A stretch of DNA of 64,000 nt from Lachnospiraceae bacterium (GTDB lineage Bacteria > Bacillota > Clostridia > Lachnospirales > Lachnospiraceae), in assembly GCA_029067085.1 (NCBI GenBank), contig JAIEFE010000003.1, forward strand, positions 1 through 64,000, written 5' to 3'. Of this stretch, positions 44,596-52,601 are shown piece after piece; the stretch's first letter is position 1; each line of letters opens with the position of its first letter. Position numbers and translations under genes: made by a program. Below the pieces are notes generated by a model. The model did not search any database and was not told the DNA's origin. It saw nothing but the letters and a program-made list of their open reading frames with translations.

Positions 44596-45762
44596 ATGAA
44601 GATCAGTTATAATGCAGCGGCTATGCGCGCAAGCAATGCACTCAATGCGTCGGACAGTAAGGTGTCCAAATCCCTGGGACGCCTCTCATCGGGTCTCAAA
44701 GTGACGGCTTCCAAGGATAATCCCTCGGGTTACGCCATCGGCAGAAGGATGAACACACAGATTACGGGTATAAACTCGGCGACCCAGAACTCAAATAACG
44801 GTATTTCCGTGATTGAGACGGCGGACGGTGCTCTGACGGAAGTGCACGAGATGCTGCAGAGAATGAATGAGCTCGCAGTGAAAGGTGAGACGGGAACCCT
44901 CACGACCACGGATCGTCATATGATAGAGGCGGAGGTAAAGCAGCTGAAACAGGAGATCACCCGTATTTCTACGGATACGCAGTTTAACGGTCAGACTCTT
45001 CTTGACGGGACCTTTGATCTGCGGGGATATACCAACGATCATCAAGTTAAGGTTGATTATTATTCGGATCAGGTGATTTCCAAGGTTTATTCCATCACAG
45101 ACTTGCAGCTCATATATGATTCAAAGGGAAAGATTGACAAAGATGCTACACAGGCGACTTTGCAGGGAGATTTCCCGGCGGGTGTGAAGATTAGTGAGAC
45201 GACGAAAAATAAGATTACTTTAACCGGGCCTTTGGATTTTGAGATGACGCTTGCCTTTGAGGATGACCCTGCAGCAGGCAATACAAGAGTGATAGCTGAT
45301 TCAACGACCAATCCGCCGACCACGTTGGAAATAGACGTCACGGGCCTTGGCACGATGGATATCCAGACCGGTGCAAACGAAGGACAGCAGCTGGCGATCC
45401 GTATACCCACGATTTCCTTAAACAGGATGAACCTTGAAGATTTGACCATGGTCTCGGATACCAGCGAGGCGGACTCTATCAAGGCGTGCGCGGAGGCAAA
45501 CAAAGCCATTAAAGGTGCGATTCTTTATGTGTCGGATGCGCGCAGCAGACTTGGTGCATATCAGAACCGCTTAGAGCATACGGTCAACAATCTGGCGGTG
45601 TCAAACGAGAACATGACGGCCTCCTACTCACGCATCATGGATGTGGATATGGCGGAAGAGATGACAAATTATACCACAGAGCAGGTGATTTCTCAGGCGG
45701 CGGTCTCCATGCTCGCTCAGGCCAACGAGAGGCCTTCGCAGGTGTTGCAGCTGTTACAGTGA
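44596..45762 (+). CDS. hag: Flagellin
   Basis: A 388-residue flagellin. The N-terminal D0/D1 region (MKISYNAAAMRASNALN, then SLGRLSSGLKVTASKDNPSG) and the C-terminal D1/D0 region (RLGAYQNRLEHTVNNLAVSNENM, then QAAVSMLAQANERPSQVLQL) are canonical and pack into the filament core. Residues about 150-285 form a short variable D2-like domain. TLR5-type contact motifs in the N-terminal region fall in the usual place. The chaperone gene fliS follows after about 90 bases. The distance from the upstream gene (50 bases) suggests shared transcription from the sigma-28 promoter at 41327. Confidence 0.96.
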   Translation: MKISYNAAAMRASNALNASDSKVSKSLGRLSSGLKVTASKDNPSGYAIGRRMNTQITGINSATQNSNNGISVIETADGALTEVHEMLQRMNELAVKGETGTLTTTDRHMIEAEVKQLKQEITRISTDTQFNGQTLLDGTFDLRGYTNDHQVKVDYYSDQVISKVYSITDLQLIYDSKGKIDKDATQATLQGDFPAGVKISETTKNKITLTGPLDFEMTLAFEDDPAAGNTRVIADSTTNPPTTLEIDVTGLGTMDIQTGANEGQQLAIRIPTISLNRMNLEDLTMVSDTSEADSIKACAEANKAIKGAILYVSDARSRLGAYQNRLEHTVNNLAVSNENMTASYSRIMDVDMAEEMTNYTTEQVISQAAVSMLAQANERPSQVLQLLQ

Positions 45763-45853
45763 TTTGTAGAAAATTTGCTTCGCAAATTATCTAAGGAAGA
45801 ATGTAAAAAAACACATTTTTCCCGCAATATGAAAAGGAAGGTAGATTTTCGAT

Positions 45854-46330
45854 ATGACCAAGGAATTAAAACAGGAATATACCCTGCGGATCACGCAGGC
45901 GAATAAGACGCAGCTTATCACCATCCTCTATGAGATGACGCTGCAGTATGTGGATGAGGCAAAGGAAGCCCTTGCCGCAGACGACAGGACGGCTTTCAAG
46001 AATGCTGTGCGCAGGATTCAAGGCTGCATGTGTGAATTGATGGACTCTCTGCATCTGGAGTATGAGGTGGCGCAAAACCTCTTACAGCTTTACCTCTATA
46101 TCAACAGAGAGGTGGCAAAGGCGGCTTTGTACAACGACGGAGAAAAACTGGAGCATGTCCGTCCTGTGCTGGAAAATCTGGCGGCGGCCTACAGGCAGAT
46201 TGAAAAACAGGACACGACAGGACCCGTTATGGGCAATACACAGGCTGTATATGCAGGACTAACCTACGGCAGGGACAATCTTATGGAAAATGCCGCAGAT
46301 CCTGCCGCGAACAGGGGATTCAGCGTGTAG
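45854..46330 (+). CDS. fliS: Flagellar secretion chaperone FliS
   Basis: A 158-residue helical-bundle protein. FliS binds the C-terminus of flagellin in the cytoplasm and keeps it from polymerising before export. The family pattern is visible: QANKTQLITILYEMTLQYVDEAKEA, then the helix RRIQGCMCELMDSLHLEYEVAQNLLQLYLYINREVAKAAL. The C-terminal tail (about 118-158) is longer than usual and looks disordered. AAGGAAGGTAGATTTTCGAT precedes the ATG. Confidence 0.93.
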   Translation: MTKELKQEYTLRITQANKTQLITILYEMTLQYVDEAKEALAADDRTAFKNAVRRIQGCMCELMDSLHLEYEVAQNLLQLYLYINREVAKAALYNDGEKLEHVRPVLENLAAAYRQIEKQDTTGPVMGNTQAVYAGLTYGRDNLMENAADPAANRGFSV

Positions 46331-46335
46331 CCGGT

Positions 46336-46362
46336 CAAGCGTAACCATTTTCCGGCCGAAAT
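46336..46362 (+). promoter_or_regulatory. Sigma-28-like motif after fliS
   Basis: CAAG (46336-46339), 15 bases, GCCGAAAT (46355-46362), followed by AA as at 41346. It points into the reverse strand of the DUF2508 gene and could make an antisense RNA or drive bofA; it may be chance. Confidence 0.35.
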
Positions 46363-46369
46363 AACTGCA

Positions 46370-46657
46370 TTATGACATCGTCAGCGGGCGGATAGCCTCG
46401 GCGTGTTCAGCATCGGGCAGCGGTTCAGACTCCGCTGCCTTTTGCAACAGGTACTTATATCGTTTCATAACAGCGTTCAACTCGTAGATATAGCAGTCGA
46501 TCAGGTCCGGATCCGTAGCGTTGTCAAAGCCTGCGTAAGCGTTTTCCAGGGCTCGTCTGGTCATGATAAGCTCTTCTCTTATAGTCGGTCTATGCCCGTC
46601 CACGATCATGTCCGGATCTGCCGGGATGCAGGGGCTGTGTCTGAAAATAACTCTCAT
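46370..46657 (-). CDS. DUF2508 (YaaL-like) protein
   Basis: A 95-residue protein matching DUF2508: TRRALENAYAGFDNATDPDLIDCYIYELNAVMKRYKYLLQ is the conserved helical segment. In Bacillus this gene (yaaL) stands next to bofA in the same direction; here bofA lies on the opposite strand. The function is unknown. AGGAAAGGTGATCAC precedes the ATG. The two genes share a divergent upstream region (46658-46850). Confidence 0.78.
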   Translation of the reverse strand: MRVIFRHSPCIPADPDMIVDGHRPTIREELIMTRRALENAYAGFDNATDPDLIDCYIYELNAVMKRYKYLLQKAAESEPLPDAEHAEAIRPLTMS

Positions 46658-46850
46658 GTGATGATCACCTTTCCTTTCCTGTCTTCCGTATTCTCCTGTT
46701 TTCAGTTTAGGTAAATTTTCCCAAAAATATTCCAGTCATATTGCGGAAAGCCTGTGCATAGCGTGTAGAGAGAGACAAGATATGGCAAAGGCTGCAGTGC
46801 GGTCTTTGTGATGTGCGGGTACCGGCAGCAGAAAAAAGAGGAGAAGAGAT

Positions 46851-47123
46851 ATGGAAAATTTAGGCGGTGTTGCGGCGATTTTGGCAGTTTGTCTGATCGT
46901 TTTAGGGATTGGTGCGATGGGGCGAAAGGTCGAGTGGCTGGTCAATTTCATCCTACGTGCAGTAATGGGAACTGTAGGTATTTACGCGATTAATTACATG
47001 TTGGCGCAGAGGCAGATCCAGGTGGCGGTAGGGATCAACCCGCTTACGATTTTGACATCGGGAGTCCTCGGTTTTCCTGGGCTTGCGGTACTTTACGGGA
47101 TCTATTTCTTCAAAATTTTGTGA
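46851..47123 (+). CDS. bofA: BofA-family membrane protein
   Basis: A 90-residue protein with two to three membrane segments (about 5-24, 30-50 and 65-88). It has the BofA/SigmaK-processing-inhibitor pattern VGINPLTILTSGVLGFPGLAVLYGI. In spore formers BofA holds the SpoIVFB protease inactive until the forespore signal arrives. Its presence suggests an endospore-forming lineage, though related proteins occur in non-spore formers. GAGGAGAAGAGAT precedes the ATG. Confidence 0.85.
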   Translation: MENLGGVAAILAVCLIVLGIGAMGRKVEWLVNFILRAVMGTVGIYAINYMLAQRQIQVAVGINPLTILTSGVLGFPGLAVLYGIYFFKIL

Positions 47124-47159
47124 GGTATTCACAAAAATCAGTTTTTTACAAATACCCTA

Positions 47160-47187
47160 TGGACAAGTAATATATTTGTGCTATAAT
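47160..47187 (+). promoter_or_regulatory. Probable promoter of the tad operon
   Basis: TGGACA (47160-47165), 16 bases, TATAAT (47182-47187). It stands about 130 bases before the first gene of the pilus cluster. Confidence 0.6.
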
Positions 47188-47316
47188 TCAATTCACAACT
47201 CAAGAAATTCTGCGTGGTATTTCATTCCACGATCAAGCCGTATGGCACAGGGAACTTCTCCCGATTATTTCATTGAGTCAAAGTATGATAAAGTTACAAC
47301 ACAAGGAGGCGATTTT

Positions 47317-47844
47317 ATTGGACTGAATAACTGGCAATCTATTCTACTGCTCCTGCTCTTTCTTTCAGCGTTTTCCGACCTGAAGACGGATCGGATTCCA
47401 AACGGTTTCATTCTTCTTGGCATCGCGACCGGAATTCTCTGCGGCATCTTATCCGGACGGAACTTATCGGCTGTCCCGGCGTCTGTGCTTCTGGCATTTC
47501 TGCTTTTATATCCCCTGTATAAGATAGGCGTTTTGGGCGCGGGCGATGTGAAGCTGTTTGTAATGATCGGATGCTTTTACGCAGTGAAAGACATGGCATA
47601 TATACTGGCAGGTGCTTTTGTGATCGGCGCGGTATTTTCTGCCTGCAAACTTGTCGCGGAGCAAAACGCGGGAGAAAGATTTCGCTATTTCTTTATCTAT
47701 CTGCGAGAGGTCAAAGGGAGCGGGCACTTAAAGCTTTACGGCGAGGAACAGAAACAGGATTATCACACCTATTGTAAAAGTAAGATTCACTTTGCGGTAC
47801 CGGTGCTTTTCAGTGTGGTGTGCAGAATGGGAGGATTGTTTTGA
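47317..47844 (+). CDS. Prepilin peptidase (A24), probable ATT start
   Basis: A 175-residue membrane aspartyl protease that cleaves the Flp pilin leader, as TadV/CpaA does. The first active Asp lies in SDLKTDRIPN and the second in GAGDVKL. About six membrane segments follow. In this frame, ATT 47317 sits exactly seven bases after a perfect GGAGG (47305-47309) and gives an N-terminus that fits the family (GLNNWQSILLLLLFLSAFSD). The nearest in-frame ATG (47242) has no ribosome binding site and adds unrelated residues. The TTG beginning at 47318 is out of frame. ATT initiation is rare (infC), so this deserves proof. Confidence 0.85.
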   Translation: MGLNNWQSILLLLLFLSAFSDLKTDRIPNGFILLGIATGILCGILSGRNLSAVPASVLLAFLLLYPLYKIGVLGAGDVKLFVMIGCFYAVKDMAYILAGAFVIGAVFSACKLVAEQNAGERFRYFFIYLREVKGSGHLKLYGEEQKQDYHTYCKSKIHFAVPVLFSVVCRMGGLF

Positions 47845-48851
47845 GAGAAAAGATCATGGCGGTCTGCGACATCGAAGAGGGCTATGCTTTCCGTATGGCG
47901 GAGTACCTTCTGGAAAAGGTAAGGCTTCCCTACACGGTACACCTGTTTACGGGGGTGGAGGAGCTTGAGAGATTTGCGGATCGGGAGGAGATTGCCGTCC
48001 TGCTTATCGCGGAGAGCGCCTGGAGATTGTTGAAAGAGGAATATGTCAGGAAGCAGGTAGGACAGTTGTTTATTCTGCAGGAGAGCGAGGGACAAGTGGC
48101 TGCAGACCTGTGCTGTATCAGCAAATATCAAAGTCCCGAGAAGGTGGTGCAGGCGATACTGGAAGGGATAGCGGAAGGGGACGGCTGGAAGGCGTGTATC
48201 GAGACGACGGATGTGACGGCGAAAATGATCGGAATCTATTCTCCGATCAAGAGATGTCTGCAGACTTCCTTTGCATTGACGCTGGGACAGTTTCTGGCGA
48301 AGGCGCATAAGACATTGTATCTGAATTTTGAGATGTATTCCGGGCTGGGAGAAATCCTGCGCAGGGAGTATCAGACGGATATGATGGATGTTGTTTATTA
48401 TTTCCAGAGTGCGCGGGAAAAGCTGGCGCTGCGGCTTCCCGGCATCATACAGAGTGCGGGAGGATTGGATTATATACCACCCATGCAGTATGCACTTGGG
48501 ATCAAAGAAGTGCCGGGAGAACAGTGGCTATCACTGTGCCGTGACATTGCAGCGATCGGAAAATATGAGTATTTGATCCTGGATCTGGATGACGGTATGG
48601 AAGGGCTGTTTGAGCTGTTAAAAAATTGTCATAAAATTTACACGATAACCAGGGAGGATCCGTTTGCCGTGGCAAAGCTGCGCCAGTATGAACAGCTGCT
48701 TCAGGTAAACGAACTGGAGGAAATCACGGATAAAACGGTAAAATGTCGTTTTCCGATCTTCAAGGAGCTGCCTGCAAGTCTTGACATGATGACGCACGGA
48801 GAGCTGGCAGCTTACGTGAAGGCAATTGTCAGAGAAGATATTCATGGATAA
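47841..48851 (+). CDS. tadZ: TadZ/CpaE-like pilus localisation ATPase
   Basis: A 336-residue MinD-superfamily protein with a response-regulator-like N-terminus. The P-loop region reads IGIYSPIKRCLQTSFALTLG (about residues 133-152), lacking the classical KGGxGKT and resembling the variant loops of Clostridial TadZ proteins. LILDLDDG (about 243) takes the Walker B place. TadZ marks the pole or site where the Tad machine assembles. The best start is TTG 47841 with GGGAGG six bases ahead, overlapping the peptidase stop; ATG 47856 is an alternative. Confidence 0.82.
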   Translation: MREKIMAVCDIEEGYAFRMAEYLLEKVRLPYTVHLFTGVEELERFADREEIAVLLIAESAWRLLKEEYVRKQVGQLFILQESEGQVAADLCCISKYQSPEKVVQAILEGIAEGDGWKACIETTDVTAKMIGIYSPIKRCLQTSFALTLGQFLAKAHKTLYLNFEMYSGLGEILRREYQTDMMDVVYYFQSAREKLALRLPGIIQSAGGLDYIPPMQYALGIKEVPGEQWLSLCRDIAAIGKYEYLILDLDDGMEGLFELLKNCHKIYTITREDPFAVAKLRQYEQLLQVNELEEITDKTVKCRFPIFKELPASLDMMTHGELAAYVKAIVREDIHG

Positions 48852-48872
48852 TGTGAGAAGTTGGAGGCTGGT

Positions 48873-50084
48873 ATGGAAAACAGAAGGCAAAGGCTGCGAG
48901 AAAAGCTGCTAGAGAGCATTGACTATTCCAGAGAGAGCAGCGATGAGGAAATTCGGGATTTGATCGATGATATGCTCGTTAGGGAAAACAGAGAACACCC
49001 TCTGTCTTTGCAGGAACGGCGACAGCTCAGAAAGGAACTTTTCCATGCCGTGCGAAAACTGGATGTGCTGCAGGAACTGGTAGACAATCCCGGAATCACG
49101 GAAATTATGATAAACGGACCCGGCCATATTTTCATTGAACAGAAAGGGAGACTTTTTGAAAGCGAGCTGCATTTTGAGAGTGAGGAAAAACTGCAGGATG
49201 TGATACAGCAGATCGTATCAGACTGCAATCGCACGGTCAATGAGGCTTCCCCTATCGTGGATGCCAGACTGCGAAACGGCGCCCGCGTCAACGTTGTCTT
49301 AAATCCCGTGGCGCTAAACGGTCCTATTGTCACCATAAGGCGCTTTCCGGACAAGCCGATCAGCATGGAGGATCTGGTATCTTTCGGCTCTGTTACGGAA
49401 GAGGTATGTGTGTGGCTGGACAGGCTCGTGAAAGCAAAATACAACATATTTATCAGCGGTGGGACGGGCTCCGGAAAGACGACCTTTCTCAATGCCCTAT
49501 CCAATTATATTCCGCAGGAAGAGCGCGTTATAACCATCGAAGACAGCGCGGAACTGCAGTTGTTAAACATACGTAATATCGTTAGAATGGAGACGAGAAA
49601 CGCGAATGTGGAGGGCTGTCAGGAGATTGGCATAAGAGATTTGATCAAGACCTCTCTCCGAATGAGGCCGGATCGAATTATCGTGGGGGAAGTACGCGGC
49701 GGCGAAGCTTTTGATATGATGCAGTGTCTGAATACGGGGCATGACGGCTCCATGTCCACAGGCCATGCCAACAGTGCGCGGGACATGCTCAGCCGCTTGG
49801 AGAATATGATCCTGATGGGAATGGAAATTCCTCTGACAGCAATTCGTCAGCAGATTGCTTCGGGCATTGATATTATCGTCCACCTGGGCCGCCTGCGGGA
49901 CAAGAGCAGAAAGGTTTTGGAAATTGTGGAAGTGACTGGTTATGAGAACGAGGAAATAAAGCTTTCTTCCCTCTATTGTTTTGAGGAGGAGGGGGAGACG
50001 GCGGATGGGAAGCTTTTGGGCGTTCTGAGAAAGAAGGGAGAGCTTGGCTATGTCGAAAAATTACAGTCTGCCGGATTATGGTGA
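48873..50084 (+). CDS. tadA: TadA/CpaF secretion ATPase
   Basis: A 403-residue type II/IV secretion ATPase that powers Flp pilus assembly. Walker A is [15 protein letters not shown] (about residues 194-208), followed by the Asp box ([10 protein letters not shown]), Walker B ([15 protein letters not shown]) and the His box ([12 protein letters not shown]). An N-terminal domain (about 1-150) is typical of CpaF. GGAGG lies about nine bases before ATG 48873. It overlaps the TadB start by 35 bases. Confidence 0.95.
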   Translation: MENRRQRLREKLLESIDYSRESSDEEIRDLIDDMLVRENREHPLSLQERRQLRKELFHAVRKLDVLQELVDNPGITEIMINGPGHIFIEQKGRLFESELHFESEEKLQDVIQQIVSDCNRTVNEASPIVDARLRNGARVNVVLNPVALNGPIVTIRRFPDKPISMEDLVSFGSVTEEVCVWLDRLVKAKYNIFISGGTGSGKTTFLNALSNYIPQEERVITIEDSAELQLLNIRNIVRMETRNANVEGCQEIGIRDLIKTSLRMRPDRIIVGEVRGGEAFDMMQCLNTGHDGSMSTGHANSARDMLSRLENMILMGMEIPLTAIRQQIASGIDIIVHLGRLRDKSRKVLEIVEVTGYENEEIKLSSLYCFEEEGETADGKLLGVLRKKGELGYVEKLQSAGLW

Positions 50085-50808
50085 ATATCACTTTTCCCCG
50101 AAAGAAGGCTTTCTTGCCGTATTGGAAGGAATGCTTCTCGTGGCGGCGATCGGCTACTTTTTCTACCGCTCCATCATCGCTTGTGCCCTGCTTCTGCCTG
50201 TGTTTGGTCTTTATATGAAGGAGAAGAAGAGGGAGTTCTCTAAAAGGCGCAGACAGGAGCTGAATGCGCAGTTCAAAGATTTGGTACTCTCACTCTCGGC
50301 AAATATGAAGGCGGGATACTCTATTGAGAATGCGCTGCGGGAAGCATACCGTGACTTGGAGCCGCTTTATGGGATGGACAGCCCCATTGCGTTTGAAATA
50401 CGGCATATGATACGCGGCATGGAAAACAATGTTGTGCTGGAAAAGCTGCTCTATGACCTGGGACTTCGAAGCCATCTGCCGGATATCATGCAGTTTGCGG
50501 ATGTCTTTTTGATCGCAAAAAGGAGCGGGGGCAATCTCACGGAAATTCTGCAAAAGACGGCCGAAGTGATCGAGCAGAAAATTGAGACCGATAAGGAGAT
50601 TCGACTTATGATCAGTGCCAGGAAGCTGGAGCAGAAAATTATGAATCTGGTGCCGTTTTTAATTATTTTTTATATCGGGATGACCTCTAAGGGATTTTTT
50701 GATGTGCTCTATCATAATTTCGTGGGAATCGTGGTGATGACGGTCTGCTTACTCTTTTATGGGGCAGCCTGGCGGCTTTCCAGAAAGATTGTTGAAATTG
50801 AGGTGTGA
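50050..50808 (+). CDS. tadB: TadB pilus assembly membrane protein
   Basis: A 252-residue T2SSF-domain protein of the inner membrane platform that couples the TadA motor to the pilus. Membrane segments lie at about 28-60 and 200-245, and the T2SSF domain (about 70-195) contains the AxYSIENAL and KRSGGNLTEIL patterns. The ATG at 50050 is used although it overlaps tadA by 35 bases; an alternative TTG lies at 50044. It is coupled with tadA and tadC. Confidence 0.9.
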   Translation: MSKNYSLPDYGEYHFSPKEGFLAVLEGMLLVAAIGYFFYRSIIACALLLPVFGLYMKEKKREFSKRRRQELNAQFKDLVLSLSANMKAGYSIENALREAYRDLEPLYGMDSPIAFEIRHMIRGMENNVVLEKLLYDLGLRSHLPDIMQFADVFLIAKRSGGNLTEILQKTAEVIEQKIETDKEIRLMISARKLEQKIMNLVPFLIIFYIGMTSKGFFDVLYHNFVGIVVMTVCLLFYGAAWRLSRKIVEIEV

Positions 50809-50879
50809 GCTGCAGAGAGTGTGGAAAGACGCGGGAGATGATCTTAAAAACCGTGATTACGATAAAGAAGGAGCGCATT

Positions 50880-52334
50880 ATGGTATACGTATATGTTAGT
50901 GTTTTGGCAGTGTATCTGATTTTGTTTCTCTTTTCCGCAAAGGAAGCGGGCAATCCCTTTCAGAAGATGGCAGCCTGCATCCTGCGGAGGCAAAAGAAGA
51001 GCAGAAGCGCAAGGAGGAAGAAGAAAGATGGATGGAAGCGGGAGGTTGGCGACAGACAGCTCGGCGATAAACTAAAGACTCTGAGACCGGATATTGCGGC
51101 GGACAGACAGGTGCAGGAATATTACCATTCGCTCTACAGCACGCTTCTTATGGTGGTGTTCGTGGGAGATCTGCTCTGTCTGGCAGTCTGGGTCAGCGCC
51201 CGCAGCAGCCCTCGCCTGGTCGACGGCAGTTATCTTCCCAGAAACGCCTACGGGGAGGGAAAAGTGACAGTTGAACTTGCGGCGGAAATTCCGGGGATAC
51301 AGGAGGAGGTTTTTGACTACCTTGTGGAAGAGAGAAAGTTTACGGAGCAGGAGTTAGAAAAGCAGTATGAGGAAGCACAGGAGCTCCTTTCCGCGTCTAT
51401 TCTGGGGGAAAACGAAAGGCTTGAAGATGTGCGCAAAGATCTGAATCTGGTTTCAGAACTTGCCGGTTATCCCTTTCAGATCAGTTGGGAGAGCAGTGCC
51501 TATTCTCTGGTAAATACGGACGGGACAGTGCATAACAAGGAGCTTACGACAGGTGAGATCGTTAACCTGACGGCGCGCTTTCACTATGAGGACTGGAATA
51601 GAGAGTATCGATTCTCCGTGCAGATCAATCCCGTGACCTACACGCCGCAGGAGGCGATCCGCAGCCGCATGGAGGAGTTGATCAAGGAGAACGAGGAGAG
51701 CACGAGAAGTGCGGAGGCTATGATGCTGCCGGACAGGCTGGGTACAGAACCGATCGTGTGGCGGGAGATTATCACGGACAGCAGCGGTTATTTTCTGTTT
51801 CTGGTGTTGATCGCAGCCGGGGTCCTCTATTGGGGAAAAAGCAGAGAACTGGATCAAAAGCTGGAGGCGAGAAAGCGGGAGCTCCTGTTGGATTATCCTG
51901 AGATCGTAAATAAACTGGCGCTCTACATGGGTGCGGGGATGACTATTCGCAATGCTTTTTTCAAAATGGGTGAGGATTATAAAAAGCAGCGAAAGCAAAA
52001 GAAAAAATATGTTTATGAAGAGATTTTGATCACCTGTTATGAGCTGCAGGGCGGCAGGTCGGAGACGGAGGCCTACGAACATTTCGGCAAACGCTGTCAG
52101 GTACAGTCCTATATTAAGCTGGCTGCTCTTTTATCGCAAAATATCAGAAAAGGGAGCAATGATCTTTTGCGTATGTTTCGTCAGGAGGCGGATAATGCCT
52201 TTGCGGAGCGTAGGAGTATGGCAAAAAAGCTGGGCGAGGAGGCGGGAACAAAGCTGCTCATGCCGATGATGATGATGCTCTGCGTGGTCATGGTCATTAT
52301 TATGATTCCGGCCTACTTCTCCTTTACGTTGTAG
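50880..52334 (+). CDS. tadC: TadC-like platform protein with a large outer insert
   Basis: A 484-residue protein, well above the usual 300 of TadC. It has an N-terminal membrane segment (about 2-19), a basic cytoplasmic stretch (KKSRSARRKKKDGWKRE), a second membrane segment (about 88-106), an outer domain of about 190 residues, then a third segment (about 300-317). A C-terminal T2SSF domain (DYPEIVNKLALYMGAGMTIR..GTKLLMPMMMML) completes it. The outer insert contains strands such as GKVTVELAAEIPGIQEEV and FSVQINPVTYTPQE. It partners TadB. AAGGAG lies six bases before the ATG. Confidence 0.85.
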   Translation: MVYVYVSVLAVYLILFLFSAKEAGNPFQKMAACILRRQKKSRSARRKKKDGWKREVGDRQLGDKLKTLRPDIAADRQVQEYYHSLYSTLLMVVFVGDLLCLAVWVSARSSPRLVDGSYLPRNAYGEGKVTVELAAEIPGIQEEVFDYLVEERKFTEQELEKQYEEAQELLSASILGENERLEDVRKDLNLVSELAGYPFQISWESSAYSLVNTDGTVHNKELTTGEIVNLTARFHYEDWNREYRFSVQINPVTYTPQEAIRSRMEELIKENEESTRSAEAMMLPDRLGTEPIVWREIITDSSGYFLFLVLIAAGVLYWGKSRELDQKLEARKRELLLDYPEIVNKLALYMGAGMTIRNAFFKMGEDYKKQRKQKKKYVYEEILITCYELQGGRSETEAYEHFGKRCQVQSYIKLAALLSQNIRKGSNDLLRMFRQEADNAFAERRSMAKKLGEEAGTKLLMPMMMMLCVVMVIIMIPAYFSFTL

Positions 52335-52400
52335 GGGAAGAGCGGGTTTCTATAGAAAAATAAAAGAAGCAGATACTGCTTCGGAAAGAGAGGAAAACGT

Positions 52401-52601
52401 ATGCTGAAAAAAAACAAAAACGAGAGACTAAAAGGCTTTGGAACCTTCCTTCGGGAGGAGGAAGGTATGGGCACTGTGGAGATCATACTGATCATCGTGG
52501 TGCTGATCGGTCTGGTCATCATTTTCAAGACGCAGCTGCGGTCTCTGGTGGAGAAGGTTTTCGAAAAGATCACCAAAGACAGCAACACGGTAATGGAATG
52601 A
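52401..52601 (+). CDS. flp: Flp1-like type IVb pilin
   Basis: A 66-residue pilin. A basic leader (about 1-22) ends with EEEG, and cleavage by the A24 peptidase before MGTVE leaves Glu at position 5 of the mature pilin, the hallmark of the class. A 20-residue hydrophobic helix (VEIILIIVVLIGLVIIFK) follows. It is the major subunit of the Tad pilus. GAGAGGAAAACGT precedes the ATG, and its stop overlaps the next start by four bases. Confidence 0.93.
   Translation: MLKKNKNERLKGFGTFLREEEGMGTVEIILIIVVLIGLVIIFKTQLRSLVEKVFEKITKDSNTVME

Noticed and set aside
45765-45853. Terminator between flagellin and fliS
   Set aside because: Only weak 5-7 bp hairpins are present; they may lower read-through but I could not support a full terminator.
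46370-46657. Treating the DUF2508 frame as a shadow because bofA is on the other strand
   Set aside because: The family segment DPDLIDCYIYELNAVMKRYKY is too specific, and a ribosome binding site is present.
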